From the NCBI GenBank assembly GCA_002070955.1, contig MWEK01000006.1, forward strand, positions 62,001-126,000: DNA of 64,000 bases, given 5' to 3'. The stretch is from Planctomycetes bacterium ADurb.Bin069. GTDB lineage: Bacteria > Planctomycetota > UBA8108 > UBA8890 > UBA8898. The notes beneath the pieces were generated by a model. It was not told the DNA's origin. It did no database searches and worked only from the letters and a program-made list of their open reading frames with translations. The translations under genes were made by a program, and so were the position numbers. The first letter of the stretch is position 1; each line of letters begins with the position of its first letter. Of this stretch, positions 1-9,896 are shown in pieces.

Positions 1-265
1 GTTCCGGGACCATCATTCAAGTCTACCGCCGCTCCTGGGGGCCGCAAACCGCGCGGACGAGGCGCGGCCTCCTCGAGCGCCGCCGCCGCGCGGCGAGGCC
101 CGGCCGACTGGCCCTCTTTCTGAAGGAAACGCGGGACCGGCGCTCAGGGTTCACGCTCCAGGCCCCGGAAAGGGGAAGTCCGGGCCTGGCCCGCCTTCCA
201 GGCGGCGGGCGCCACGGATGCGCCCGCTTGAGCGGCGCCTTCGCTCCGCCCTCCGGACGTCGGCG
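1..265. other. left-edge sequence without a supported gene
   Basis: Very GC-rich stretch downstream of the TonB receptor gene. Short open frames exist on both strands, but none carries a recognisable domain. A small hairpin of the type ccgcc...ggcgg lies near 197-210 and could lie in the 3' untranslated region of the receptor transcript. I see nothing else in it. Confidence 0.4.
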
Positions 266-2533
266 TTAAAACACGAGCTTGACGGTCAGGAGGAAGCTCA
301 GGGGGTCGCCCGGCATGTAGCCGTCGCTGCGCCCGCCCACCGCGATGTCTTCGTCGAGGAGGTTTTTGACGACCGCTCTCACGCTCAAGTTCTTGTAAAC
401 GTAGGAGCAGCCGGCATCCAGGCACGTGTACTTGGGCAGCGCGTAGGGGTGGTTCGGGTCGGACGCGCCCGCCGCCCACGCGAGCCGCTTGCCCACGTGG
501 GTCACGCCGCCGAAGATCGCGAACCCCGTGTCCCAGAAGGCGTAGCGCAGCCAGGCTCCGCCCTGGTGCTCCGCCGCGTGCTGCAGCTTCTGGCCCTTGC
601 GGATCTCGTTCGTGTCATCCGTCGTCTCGGCGTGAGTGTAGGCGTAGTTCGCCGTCAAACTCAAGTCGGCGGTAATGCGGCCGCTCAGCTCCGCCTCGAC
701 GCCCTTGCTTTCCTGCTCGCCGATTTGAACGAGGCGCATGGGATCCACGGGGTCGGGCACCAGGATGTTCTTCTGGCGGATGAAGAAACCCGCCACCTGA
801 GCCGTCAGGCGATCATCGAACCAACCGTTCTTCACGCCGGCCTCGACCTGCCAGCCCTGCATGGGATCGAAGGACCTCGTCTGGGGCGTGCGCGGGGCGG
901 ACTGGGGTTCGTAGCTCTGCCCGTAACTGCCGTAGACCGACAGGTTATCGAGCAATTCGTAGAGGATGCCGCCCTTCATAGTGACCGCGCCGCCATCGTC
1001 GGAGTATTTGGGCGTGGCGCCGGGCTTGATCTTCTGTTCCGTGTCGTACCGGTCGTAGCGCACTCCGCCCATGAGGTGAAGCCGATCGAAGAGTTCCACC
1101 TGGTCTTGCGCGTAGGGGCCGAAGCGGAGCAGGTCGGATTCGGTGGTGCTGGCGGGCCTGAAGGTGTAAGTGCGCGGGTCGGCCAGGCCGTACCTCGGGT
1201 GGTAGATGTCGATTCCCGGCACGCCCGAGGCCGCCGTTTTACCCTTGAATTTCTGGTGATCGTTGAAGGCCTCGAAACCCGCCAGGAACTTGTTGGCGAT
1301 GTTTTCCCCCTTGATCTCGTGGAGAAGATGCGTGTCTTCCGAGATTCCGTACTGGTCGGCATCGCTTTCGCTGTAGCTGCGGATGAGCACGTGGGTCGAC
1401 GGCTCGTAGCGAAGCCCGAACTGGGAGTGGCTCCGGTATTCCCGTTCGCTGGAAAAAACCCGGAGGCCGGAGTGCAGGCTGAGCGTGTCGGTGAATCGGC
1501 GCGTGAAATGCGCCTCGCCCCAGAAGGCGGTCATGTTCGAGAAGTCCGACGGCTCGTTGGTGGAGAACTTGTTGGATAGGACGAAGGCCTTGCCGTTGAC
1601 GAAGGGAACGCCGCGGTCGTAGCTCCCATCGCGGTCGTCATCGGCGAAGCCGAACTCGAAGTCGACGCGGGTGCGGTCGTCGGGTATCCAGGACAACCCG
1701 GCCGTGAGCTGCAGGTTTTCCTTGTGCACGTGCTTGCGGAAGCTGTCGGAGTTCTCGCCGCCGATGTCCAGCATGTAGAGAAGGCTCTTGCTCTCGTTGA
1801 TCGGACCGGTCGAGTGGAAGTGGGGGCGGTACAGGTCGTAGCTGCCGAAGGTCATGTCGAGGGTATGCGCGAACTCGGCCTGAGGTTTGCGGCTGAAGTA
1901 GTTGATGACGCCCGCCGGCGCCCCCGAGCCGTACAGAACCGCCGCCGGGCCCCGGAGCACCTCGATGCGGTCGAGGGTGTAAAGCCGCATGGGGTTCCAG
2001 CCGCCGAAGGCCGACCCCCGCAGCCCGTTGAACATCACGGGATACCCGAAGGTGCCCGTTCCCGTCATCGTGAAGCCCCTGAGCGTCACGCTCCCGCCGG
2101 CGCCCTCGCCGAAGGCGCTGTGGGCCCCCGGCACGTTGCGCCAGACATCCTCGAAGGTGTCGGCGCCCTGGTCCTCGAGGAGTTGCCGGGTGACGACCGT
2201 CGTCATCTGCGGGGTCTCGAGGAGCGGCGTATCGATCTTGAGCGCGGTCGTGCCGCTCTCGATCCAGTACCGGTCCTCTTCCGGCTCGCGGTCGCCGGTC
2301 ACGACCACGTCGGGAAGCTCTTCTCGGCCGGGCTTTTGGACGGCGGAGTCCTTGTCCTCCTCGGCTCTCTTCTCAGCACCGGTCGGCGGGAGGGGTCCCA
2401 CCGGCTGGTCTTGGGCCTGCGCGTTTTGCCATGTGCAGGCCAAAGCCAGCGCCGCCGCCCAGGCAAGCGCCGCCTTTCGGACCGTCGCGGCTTGCAAACA
2501 ACTCGTTCCTCGTCTCTGAAAAGCGCCGCCCAT
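266..2533 (-). CDS. TonB-dependent siderophore receptor
   Basis: Outer-membrane active transporter of the FhuE/FpvA type for ferric siderophores, energised by TonB-ExbBD. From the chosen ATG at 2533 the product is 755 residues, usual for the family. A signal peptide (ending near AQAQ) is followed by a TonB-box-like stretch PDVVVTGD, then the plug domain with the siderophore-receptor pattern ETPQMTTVV and LRGF, and a 22-strand barrel ending in the classic aromatic terminus (VKLVF). A longer frame reaches 2614, but residues 1-27 would precede the signal peptide, so 2533 is preferred; an AGGTG lies about 8 nt upstream. No siderophore synthesis or TonB genes are adjacent. The ligand cannot be told from sequence alone. 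Confidence 0.9.
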   Translation of the reverse strand: MGGAFQRRGTSCLQAATVRKAALAWAAALALACTWQNAQAQDQPVGPLPPTGAEKRAEEDKDSAVQKPGREELPDVVVTGDREPEEDRYWIESGTTALKIDTPLLETPQMTTVVTRQLLEDQGADTFEDVWRNVPGAHSAFGEGAGGSVTLRGFTMTGTGTFGYPVMFNGLRGSAFGGWNPMRLYTLDRIEVLRGPAAVLYGSGAPAGVINYFSRKPQAEFAHTLDMTFGSYDLYRPHFHSTGPINESKSLLYMLDIGGENSDSFRKHVHKENLQLTAGLSWIPDDRTRVDFEFGFADDDRDGSYDRGVPFVNGKAFVLSNKFSTNEPSDFSNMTAFWGEAHFTRRFTDTLSLHSGLRVFSSEREYRSHSQFGLRYEPSTHVLIRSYSESDADQYGISEDTHLLHEIKGENIANKFLAGFEAFNDHQKFKGKTAASGVPGIDIYHPRYGLADPRTYTFRPASTTESDLLRFGPYAQDQVELFDRLHLMGGVRYDRYDTEQKIKPGATPKYSDDGGAVTMKGGILYELLDNLSVYGSYGQSYEPQSAPRTPQTRSFDPMQGWQVEAGVKNGWFDDRLTAQVAGFFIRQKNILVPDPVDPMRLVQIGEQESKGVEAELSGRITADLSLTANYAYTHAETTDDTNEIRKGQKLQHAAEHQGGAWLRYAFWDTGFAIFGGVTHVGKRLAWAAGASDPNHPYALPKYTCLDAGCSYVYKNLSVRAVVKNLLDEDIAVGGRSDGYMPGDPLSFLLTVKLVF

Positions 2534-3168
2534 CGATGTGCACCTTTGGCTGTAGAAGAGGGTCAAGAAGGAAACGGGGCGAGGGCCGGAGAGACCGGCC
2601 CGCCCGTGTCTCATGAAGTAAGAACGCGGGGCGGGCGCAGCCGGTTCATGCCGATCCGCCGCCTATGGAGAGCGGGCGGGGGTCGGGAGCCGGCCGTCGT
2701 TTGCCGCCCTGGAGCGCGTCCGCCGCGGCGGTGCGCGCCCGGCCCCTGGCCAGGGGTCGGGCGAAGCGGGCGGGCGCACGTGGTCGAGTACGTCCGGCCC
2801 GATCTTCCCGTCCGGTGGCCGAGGGCGGCCGGCGTCACACCCCTTGCGTCTTGTTTGCTGAAGACGCTGCGAGAGACGCTTCTCGTGTGCCCGTGCTTTG
2901 TCGCGATACGTTCCGCAACGCTCGCCACCATGGTTCGCGTCCATGGCGGTGATCATACCTTTACGCACCGCCCGGCGGCCGGGCTTCGCCGGAGGCGTAC
3001 GCTTGGTTGACGCCAGACGCGCGCTTGCCGTCGCGATTGGTGAAAAGGCGCCGGCCCCCACACGCGCAATTCAGCCACTTGCGAAACCGCCGCTAACGAC
3101 AGTGTGGATGTCTTGATTTCGACGGGCTAAAATCAGGCGTTCCCCAACGTCGCAACCCAGGAGTTCCC
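2534..3168. other. long intergenic region between divergent genes
   Basis: About 630 bases between the divergent starts of the TonB receptor and the next gene. Open frames in it have arginine/proline-rich, low-complexity translations typical of GC-rich non-coding DNA. No Fur-like AT-rich palindrome is apparent upstream of the receptor, so iron control cannot be argued from sequence. A stem of the form ccggcggc...gcttcgccgg sits near 2970-2995. No clean -35/-10 pair was found. Confidence 0.4.
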
Positions 3169-4269
3169 ATGAAACCCGTGATGCCCCTTCTCTTATCAAG
3201 CTTGACGTTACTCGCCTCGCTTTCCTGCTCGGAGTCTTCGCCGTCTCTTTCCGAGGGAGACTCCGGAAATACCATGGTTTTCACGCGGGTCCACGAGCCG
3301 AGAGAAAAAGCCTTTTCTCTCCTCGTCCCGAAAGGCTGGCAAGTGGAGGGAGGGATTTTCCGGGTGGATCCTTTGAAGCAGGGCGGAGCCGCGCAGTCCA
3401 TCGCGGCCAAGCTGGACTTCACCGTCAAGAAAGACTCCGCGGGAACGGTGCTGATGCGCTGGCTTCCGGACCTGCTCTATTTCGATCCGAGGTATTCTCC
3501 GGCGGCGCAAATGGGGTTGCTGCCGGTAGGAAGCAACTACAACGGCATGCTGGTCTGTCCCCTCATGCCGGCGGCACGATTTATAAGGGAGATGGCCTTC
3601 CCCTACGCGCATCCGCAGGCCCGGAATCTCAATGTCGCCGGCAACAAGGCTCTGACGGAGGTAGCCGGGAACTACCAACGACGAGTCAACCAGTTTTTTC
3701 CTCAAATGGGATTTCAATACGATGCCGCGCTCTCAGAGATGACATATCACGACGGGGGCGTCGAATATGAGGAGAAAATGGTTGTCGTCATTGAAGACTG
3801 GGGGCGGGTCGGCGCGGGCATCTGGGGGAATAAAGAAACGGTTCTGATGCGGGCCCCGCGGGCGGAATTTAAGAAATGGGAAGCGGTGTTCAGCATCATC
3901 CAAAACTCCGTCAAAATTGATCCCCGGTGGCTGTCCGGGGAAATCCGCGGGCAGCTCCAGCGGGGACAAATCGCGCTCGACACGCAGCAGGAAATTCAGC
4001 GCATCGGACAGGAGATCGCCACCCACCGCCAAAAAACCAACGCGGAGATCCACAACGACATGTTCCTTACCCTGACGGACCAGGAGGAGTTCGTCAATCC
4101 GTACACCAACGAAATCGACGTGGGATCCAATCAGTGGAAATACCGCTGGGTCAACGAAAGCGGAGACGTGGTCTACACGGACAACGAATCTTATAACCCC
4201 AATGTGGATATCCGGCTCAACCGGTCCGACTACAAAAAGACTCCTGTCCGCAAACGTTTTCCGCAGTGA
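3169..4269 (+). CDS. exported protein of unknown function, possible lipoprotein
   Basis: 366-residue protein with an AGGAG 7-8 nt before the ATG. The N-terminus is a short signal sequence with a Cys at residue 20 (SLSC); the -3 residue is Ser rather than Leu, so lipidation is uncertain. The mature part has a hydrophilic alpha/beta segment (about 40-250) and a C-terminal part with a Gln-rich helix (about 265-300) followed by a Trp/Tyr/Asn-rich tail (NQWKYRWVNESGDVVYTDNE). I recognise no catalytic motif. Codon use and lysine content are less GC-biased than the neighbours, which may mean transfer or a constrained secreted protein. It stands alone between two minus-strand genes. Confidence 0.8.
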   Translation: MKPVMPLLLSSLTLLASLSCSESSPSLSEGDSGNTMVFTRVHEPREKAFSLLVPKGWQVEGGIFRVDPLKQGGAAQSIAAKLDFTVKKDSAGTVLMRWLPDLLYFDPRYSPAAQMGLLPVGSNYNGMLVCPLMPAARFIREMAFPYAHPQARNLNVAGNKALTEVAGNYQRRVNQFFPQMGFQYDAALSEMTYHDGGVEYEEKMVVVIEDWGRVGAGIWGNKETVLMRAPRAEFKKWEAVFSIIQNSVKIDPRWLSGEIRGQLQRGQIALDTQQEIQRIGQEIATHRQKTNAEIHNDMFLTLTDQEEFVNPYTNEIDVGSNQWKYRWVNESGDVVYTDNESYNPNVDIRLNRSDYKKTPVRKRFPQ

Positions 4270-4552
4270 AATCCCAGAGAGCCGAGATCATTCGAGGGGC
4301 TGGGGAACGGCTTCCAGGGCGGGAGAGCCCCTGGCAAGAACGAAAGGGCGTTTCCCAGGGGTAGCGCGGATTTCCATGGATTTACGTTTGGTTTTGTCTG
4401 CGCTTGTCCGCGACCGCGCGTGGGCATGCGAAGGTTTAGGATGGCAAAAGCAAGGACGAGAAAGAGCGGTGTGCCGTTGTTTCGGCAAAAGCCCGTGGGA
4501 TATCCGCCGACGTCTGCGCGTATCAACGCCGGTTGGGGTTAGGGGCCGGCCG

Positions 4553-6148
4553 TCAGTGCCCGCCCTCGAGCACGCCCACGGGAATGACGCGCACCCAGAC
4601 CCCGACGGCCTCGTCGGGGAGGTCCTCCGGCCCGCCGAGTTGGGGGGCGAACTCGGCGAAGGTCCAGGCATCCTTGTGAGCCGGGCGCAGGCCGCTCAGT
4701 TCCTGGAGGACCCGGAGCAGGCCCCGCAGGCTCGCGGGCTTCAGGCGGACGCGGTCTTTCCAGTCGTGGTCCGCCGCTGAATCGACCGCGGGCAGCGCAT
4801 CCTCAAGCGGGCCGATCGGTTCGGTCGTCGCGATCAAGGCGATGCACCCGGGGGTCTCCTCCTTGTCATCCTTGGCGATGCTCCAGCCCCGCGGGCCTTC
4901 AACCGGCGGAGATGGCACGACGACGTCGTCGTCCGCGGCGATGCGCCAGGCGGCGCCGCCCCCCGGCGGCGGGCAGAGGAGGTACTTCTTCGTCTCGGTG
5001 TATTCCCGAATCGCGTACACCCGGAGGTCGCGGTCCGCCCGAAAGGAAACCGACAGCCGCTTGGCGCCGTCCGCGCGGGCGGCAGGCGCCGCCGGACCAT
5101 GGACGGTGTCCGCCAAGGGGACGGCATGCACCTGGAAAACCGGGGCTTCCGCGTCGGGCCCGGGCCACAGCGCGAGGACCGCGGCCAGAACCGCCCCCGC
5201 TCCGAGCAGGGCGGCGAACTTCGCGCTCCGCCGGGGCGTGTCGCGCCGGCCCGCGGTCTTGCGCGCCTGCGCTGCTTCCCGGCAGCAGGCCTCGAGGGCC
5301 TCGCCCATGGCCGCCGCCGTCTGATAGCGCGCGTCGGGGTCTTTTCCCAGGGCCCGCATGATCACGGCCTGAAGCGCGGGCGGGAAGTCCGGCATGCGCG
5401 CCGTCAAAGGCGGCGGCGTCATGGTTGCGACACGCTCGATGAGCGTGGGGATATCGTCGGCGGTGTGCGGAAAAACCGTCGTGCTCGCGTTGTAGAGCAC
5501 GACACCCAGGGAGAAAATGTCGCTGCGCGCGTCGACGCGCCCGCCGGCGAGCTGCTCCGGGGACATGAAAAGCGGCGACCCCGCGGCGCCGTGAGCGGCC
5601 GCCTCGCGCCGCTCCGGGGCGATGAACACGCCAAGGCCGAAATCCGCGAGCACGGTCCGGTCATTGCGGTCGCAGAGGACGTTGGACGTCTTGACATCGC
5701 GGTGAACCAGACCGGCGGCATGCGCGGCCTGAAGCGCGCTCGATAGATCCATGCCCACGCGCGCGACCTCCAGGGGCGGCAGGGGGCCCTCGGCCACGCG
5801 CTCGCTGAGGGGAGGCCCCTCGATGTATTCGGTGCACAGCGCCTGTCTTCCTGCATGCTCGAGAATGCCGTAAATCGCCAGCACGTTCGGATGGCGGACG
5901 CGCGCCATGACGCGCGCTTCGTGCAGGAACGCCGCGCGCGACGCAGGGTCCGCCGCGCGATCCTCCAGGAGGAGTTTGACGGCGCAGATTCGCTGCAGCT
6001 TCTCGTCGAAGGCCTTGTACACCACGCCGAACCCGCCCGCGCCGATCCGCTCGATGATCGTATAGCCGGGAAACACCGGCACGGACTCGCCGCCATCCAT
6101 CATGGCGGCGTAGATCCGCTCGAGGGGGTCGCCGCGGTTCAGCGCCAT
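4553..6148 (-). CDS. membrane Ser/Thr protein kinase (Hanks type)
   Basis: 531-residue kinase. The cytoplasmic catalytic domain (about 27-290) shows the glycine loop IGAGGFG (35-41), the ATP lysine K58, the catalytic HRD loop (H149-R150-D151), the Mg-binding DFG (169-171) and SPEQL in the activation segment, so it looks active. One membrane helix (about 311-328) is followed by a roughly 200-residue extracytoplasmic domain that may be a sensor. It is divergent from an ECF sigma factor 208 bp away, an arrangement common in Planctomycetota, where such kinases are thought to act on the linked sigma factor or its regulators. Substrates are unknown. Confidence 0.9.
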   Translation of the reverse strand: MALNRGDPLERIYAAMMDGGESVPVFPGYTIIERIGAGGFGVVYKAFDEKLQRICAVKLLLEDRAADPASRAAFLHEARVMARVRHPNVLAIYGILEHAGRQALCTEYIEGPPLSERVAEGPLPPLEVARVGMDLSSALQAAHAAGLVHRDVKTSNVLCDRNDRTVLADFGLGVFIAPERREAAAHGAAGSPLFMSPEQLAGGRVDARSDIFSLGVVLYNASTTVFPHTADDIPTLIERVATMTPPPLTARMPDFPPALQAVIMRALGKDPDARYQTAAAMGEALEACCREAAQARKTAGRRDTPRRSAKFAALLGAGAVLAAVLALWPGPDAEAPVFQVHAVPLADTVHGPAAPAARADGAKRLSVSFRADRDLRVYAIREYTETKKYLLCPPPGGGAAWRIAADDDVVVPSPPVEGPRGWSIAKDDKEETPGCIALIATTEPIGPLEDALPAVDSAADHDWKDRVRLKPASLRGLLRVLQELSGLRPAHKDAWTFAEFAPQLGGPEDLPDEAVGVWVRVIPVGVLEGGH

Positions 6149-6304
6149 GCGCGCACCGTGTCATCGAGGCGGCGCGGGCGCGGGGCGCGGACAGGTCTCT
6201 CGCGGCGGACGCGGAGGTGCGCCCGGGCTCGCGCGCCGATGCCGCGATCATGGCGGAAGAAATCGTCTCGCGCAAGTCGCGCGCGGCGCCGGGCGTCCGC
6301 CCGA

Positions 6305-6310
6305 TATAAT
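6305..6310 (+). promoter_or_regulatory. candidate -10 box of the sigma factor gene
   Basis: A perfect TATAAT lies 46 nt upstream of the sigma gene start in otherwise very GC-rich DNA. No -35 element is visible at 16-18 nt, so this is a weak call. Confidence 0.3.
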
Positions 6311-6356
6311 CGAGGGCGTTCGCGCGTCCCGCGCCGAACGTCCGGAGCGAGCAAGC

Positions 6357-6950
6357 ATGGCGAACATCCCCGATGGATACGAGGAGACGCGGCGGCTTGT
6401 CGCGCGGGCGCAGGCGGGCGATGCGCGCGCCCGGGACTCGCTGGCCGCCAGGACCTACGCGGCCATGCTGACGACCGCGCGCGCGTTCCTGCGCGGGAGG
6501 TTCCGGCCCCTGCGCGACCGCTTCGACACGCACGATCTGGCCCAGTCGGCCTACGTCGACGCGTTCCGGGCGCTGCCGTCCTTCGTGCCGGCGGAGCGAG
6601 GCTCGTTCCGGCGCTGGCTCGCCGGCATCCTGCGCAACAAGCTGAGGCATCGGGCCGCGTATTTGACGGCCAAGCGCAGGGATGCCCGGCGCGAGGCGCC
6701 GCTGGCCGGGGCCGCGGCCGGGGCGGATTCTCCCTCGCGCCGGGCGTTGCGCGGGGAAGAGCGCGCGCGCTTGGCGCAGGCCCTGGAGCGTCTGCCGGCG
6801 CGCTACGCCGATGTGATCCGGTGGCGCTTCTACGACGAGCTGGCCTGGGCCGACGTGGGCGCGCGGCTCGGCGCGAGCGAGGCGGCGGCCCAGATGCTCT
6901 GCCGCCGGGCGCTCCGGAAGCTTCGTCGCGCGTACGAAAAAACCGCCTGA
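6357..6950 (+). CDS. ECF-type RNA polymerase sigma factor
   Basis: 197-residue sigma factor of the extracytoplasmic-function class. Region 2 is at about 35-105 (DTHDLAQSAYVDAF, then a Trp-rich FRRWLAGILRNKLRH) and region 4 at about 140-190, with LERLPARYADVI and a helix-turn-helix ending RRALRKLR. Linker and length are usual. The start at 6357 is chosen because it directly precedes region 2 and has a GGAG about 12 nt upstream; a longer frame from 6147 runs through the divergent promoter region. No anti-sigma factor gene is adjacent; the neighbouring kinase is the likely partner. Confidence 0.9.
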   Translation: MANIPDGYEETRRLVARAQAGDARARDSLAARTYAAMLTTARAFLRGRFRPLRDRFDTHDLAQSAYVDAFRALPSFVPAERGSFRRWLAGILRNKLRHRAAYLTAKRRDARREAPLAGAAAGADSPSRRALRGEERARLAQALERLPARYADVIRWRFYDELAWADVGARLGASEAAAQMLCRRALRKLRRAYEKTA

Positions 6951-6984
6951 GCGCCGCGCCGGACATCCGTCCCCCGCGGCGGGG

Positions 6985-8478
6985 TCACGCGCCGATCTCG
7001 ATCATGGTGATGGTGCCGCCGTCGCCCTCGGCGGCCACGAACAGGTAACGCCCGTCGGGAGAGAATGCCAGCGTCTCCGGGCGGGCGCTCTCGGTGGCGC
7101 CGACGATCGTGCGCCCAATGCGCGCCGGCGCCGCGCCCGCCAGGGCGTCGGTGATGTCGAGGATCAGCACCGATCCGGCCTCCTCGCGGGCGGCCCGGCG
7201 CTCGATGGCGAGGGCCGCGAGCATGCGCGTTCCCCACCGCGCCAACGCGATCCCCTCGGGATCGAGGCGCGGCAAAGTCGTCTTGGGCTTGGCCCGAAGG
7301 GGCGCCGCCGCGGCGCCGCGGCTCTTCCGTTTCAACTTGCGCACGGTCTTCTCCGTTTTCGCGGCGCTCAGGGAGGAATCGAGCTCGAAGACCGGGTGGG
7401 TCGCCGCCGCCTTGATGCGCTCGGGTCCCGCGCGCAGATCGAGGATGGAGAGCCCCTGGAGGTGACGCGCCTTGGAATGCGATTCGTTCGCCGTCACCGC
7501 CAAGGCGCCGTCCGGGCTGATGGCAATGCCGTCGGGGTGCACGCCGCGCACCCGTCCCGACGCATCGCGGAACCCGTGGGGCAGCAAGATCACGTCGGCG
7601 AGCCGCGCTTGGAAGACGCCGCCGTCCTCCGAGCCGGCCGGAGCTTCCCGAAGCGTTACCACGGCGACGGCGCTCTGCTCCTGCAGGGTCACGAGGGCGA
7701 AGGACGAATCGGGCGCGATGGCGACGAACTCCGGTTCGATGTCCTCCGGGACCCGGGCGCGGTCCGGCTCGGTTTTGAAGAAACGTTCGAAAATCTCCGC
7801 GGCTTCCACGGTGGCAGCGACGGTCATGGCCGCCGGTCCCTTGCGGAGGTCCACGACGACGATGCTCCCGGCTGCATCGATCCCGCCATCCTCGGGGCAG
7901 TCCTCGGCATCAGGAACCTGCCCCTCGCAGGCGACCACGGCGAAGCGGCCGTTCGGGGCGACCGCCACGGAGTCCGGTCCGACGCCCACCGCCACCCTTC
8001 CCACGACTCGATGCCCGGCGACGGCCTGGAGGCAGCCGGGGCTCGTATCGGGTTGCTGGGGGTTCTTGCGCGCGACGACGGCGAAATCCCCGCGCGGGTG
8101 AACGGCGACCGAGGTGGCCTCGCCCAGTCCCAGGTCCAGGACGGCGATCTCCTCCAGCTCCCGCGGGGCTTCCGGCGGCTGGACCAGCAACGACAGGAAC
8201 GAGTTGTCGCCGCGTCCGCCGCAGGCCGCCCCCGGGCTGGTGACATAAAGCAGCGTCTGCCCCTCGCGGAAGGCGATGGCGACGACCTCCGCATCGGCGG
8301 CGCCGAGTTCGTAGACCATGGGAGGGCCGAGCGTCGGGGTTGCGCCGCTGCCGGGCGCTTGCGCGGGAACGCCGTCGCGGGCCGGGAGGGGACCGCCGCC
8401 GCAGCCCGGGGAACACGCCAGCGCGAGGGCGGCGCCGAGACGCAAGCCCAAGCTTCGAAGGAGCACGCTTCGGTTCAT
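6985..8478 (-). CDS. beta-propeller surface lipoprotein (YVTN / choice-of-anchor-I like)
   Basis: 497 residues from the ATG at 8478, which has a perfect AGGAGG 5 nt upstream. The N-terminus is a lipoprotein signal with a Cys-Gly-Gly-Gly after ACSPG. The mature part contains repeated blades of the type SVAVHPRGDFAVVA, SVAVAPNGRFAVVA, FVAIAPDSSFALVT, GIAISPDGALAVTA and TLAFSPDGRYLFVA, the signature of YVTN-like seven-bladed propellers. Such proteins usually act as scaffolds or binding proteins; no catalytic residue can be named. Its ribosome-binding site lies inside a decayed duplicate of the DUF488 3' region (8485-8690), so the upstream signals of this gene derive from a duplication. Confidence 0.8.
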   Translation of the reverse strand: MNRSVLLRSLGLRLGAALALACSPGCGGGPLPARDGVPAQAPGSGATPTLGPPMVYELGAADAEVVAIAFREGQTLLYVTSPGAACGGRGDNSFLSLLVQPPEAPRELEEIAVLDLGLGEATSVAVHPRGDFAVVARKNPQQPDTSPGCLQAVAGHRVVGRVAVGVGPDSVAVAPNGRFAVVACEGQVPDAEDCPEDGGIDAAGSIVVVDLRKGPAAMTVAATVEAAEIFERFFKTEPDRARVPEDIEPEFVAIAPDSSFALVTLQEQSAVAVVTLREAPAGSEDGGVFQARLADVILLPHGFRDASGRVRGVHPDGIAISPDGALAVTANESHSKARHLQGLSILDLRAGPERIKAAATHPVFELDSSLSAAKTEKTVRKLKRKSRGAAAAPLRAKPKTTLPRLDPEGIALARWGTRMLAALAIERRAAREEAGSVLILDITDALAGAAPARIGRTIVGATESARPETLAFSPDGRYLFVAAEGDGGTITMIEIGA

Positions 8479-8484
8479 AAGACC

Positions 8485-8690
8485 TCCTGCCGCTTTCCGG
8501 CGGCTGCCAATCTCACGATGCGCATTCGGCTGGAAATCGAACGGGAATTTTCCAGGGACGGCGAGCGGCGCGGGTGCCGGCCGCGCGCGCCGGAGAGGGG
8601 CGCAGCGCCGGACGGCCGCAGCTTGGTTGTGCGCCGTGTCGCGGGCGCCTACACGAGGACCGGCCGCCGGTGCGCGGCGCTGGGCGTCTC
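8485..8690 (-). pseudogene. decayed duplicate of the DUF488 gene 3' end and its flank
   Basis: About 200 bp on the minus strand align by eye to the last third of the DUF488 gene (15418-15789) plus about 70 bp beyond its stop. The protein trace GARDTAHNQA corresponds to GARDTEHNQA of the intact gene, preceded by RRPVLV versus RRLVLL. A one-base deletion turns tgtacgg into tgtagg, giving a stop and a frameshift. Both copies end in the same flank (ggaaagcgg followed by ggagg). It is a fragment, not a gene. It now supplies the leader and ribosome-binding site of the propeller lipoprotein. Confidence 0.7.
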
Positions 8691-8722
8691 TTCGCGGCAC
8701 CGGCTCAATTCCGTAAGTGCGA

Positions 8723-8752
8723 CGGAGCCGGCGGCAGGGTGCGCCGGCTCCG
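8723..8752. terminator. strong hairpin downstream of the 8906-12902 gene
   Basis: Perfect 11-bp stem cggagccggcg / cgccggctccg with an 8-nt loop, followed by tgctttt on the plus strand. It lies after the stop of the minus-strand gene that ends at 8906, though on that strand no U-run follows, so it may act as a processing or rho-assisted stop. Confidence 0.45.
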
Positions 8753-8905
8753 TGCTTTTGCCGTTCGAAGTGGATTTGATCAGGTTTTCGGTATGGGAGT
8801 CGTTTTTTCGGTCGAGCACCGCTTCACGCGGCGGGTCGATCGCGTAGGGCAAAGCGCCCGGCTCCCGGACCGCCTGTCGAGGTCGCCGGGGCCGCAAGAC
8901 GCGCA

Positions 8906-9896
8906 TTACTTTCCGGCCGCCGCCGGCTCGAGCGCGCATTGATCGAAGATCGCGGCTCCTTTCTGCCAGATGCACCGAATATGGCTCGTCAGGGTCAGCC
9001 GCACCTTGACGGTGTCCGGTCCGGTGGTCAGCGCCAGCTTCACCAGCTCGAAGTCGGCCGTCGCCTTCGTAATGCCGACCCGCTCGTGCAGCTTGACTAC
9101 GCGGTCCTGCGAATCCAGTTCCTGAACCACCAGGCCGGCAAAATCCGCCGGCCCGGCTCCGAACCCTTGCCCATCGCCGTTGACATCCAATCCGAGCACC
9201 CACGCCGAGGCTGTCAACGGCTGATTCGAATTGACCACCACGTCCTGGTACAACTCCATGGTCCCGCCGCCGTCCGTCACCTGGCTGATCGCCTCGCTTC
9301 CAAGGCGGATGCGTGGTCTGCGCCACCGGTAGAGCGACTCGGGGTAGATATAGCAGTTGATCCCGGGAGAGAAGCGGAAATGCCAGGGACCGCGCATCCC
9401 GCAGGTCCCGTGTTCCATGCTCCGCGCGGCTGAAAAACCCGCTTCGAAATCCCCGTTGTCCAGGAGGTTGTTGGTTGGGCGCGCCGCCAACGCGAAGTCG
9501 CACCGGTTCTCTCCGGCCTGTAATCGAAGCGCCTGCGACTGGCCGAGGTAGCCCTGTTTGTTCGCCACGACCTCCACCTGCTGCAGATCGGCCAACGCGG
9601 CGACGGCGTAGCCGCCGTCGGCGCCGGTCCTCACCGCGCGCGAACCCAAGGCCACCACGGCGTCCGCCAGCGGCTTCCGGGCTTCGTCGACCACCGTTCC
9701 CACGAGCCGGGCCGGGGCGGGCGGTCCGTCCACGACGCACTGATCGTAGCTGATCGAGGAAGGTTCCTCGGCCTCGGGCAGCGACGCGACCAGCGTGAAC
9801 CGGAGCCGGGCGGTAGCGGGCGACGTCGTCAGCGGCAGCGCGACGTACCGGTAGACCGGGCCGTCCGGCGTTGCGTCCCGGCGGCTGCCGCGCGCG
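8906..9896 (-). pseudogene. C-terminal part of the giant exported glycan-active protein (after frameshift)
   Basis: This frame stays open with clear coding character upstream of its first possible start (GTG at 9733): it reads VYRYVALPLT and SYDQCVVDGP between 9725 and 9850. It therefore continues the protein encoded at 9897-12902 rather than starting a new one. It holds the end of one carbohydrate-binding-like module (ends YDQCVVDG), a carboxypeptidase-regulatory-like Ig fold (VGTVVDEARKPLADAVV, 80-90 residues) and a second module that begins NLLDNGDFE and ends FDQCALEP. The two modules match each other in start and end signature. Whether the frameshift is real or an assembly error cannot be settled here. 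Confidence 0.7.

Noticed and set aside
3079..3133. TAAAAT near 3128 as a promoter of the 3169 gene
   Set aside because: No -35 element at 16-18 bp; TTGATT is only about 9 bp away.
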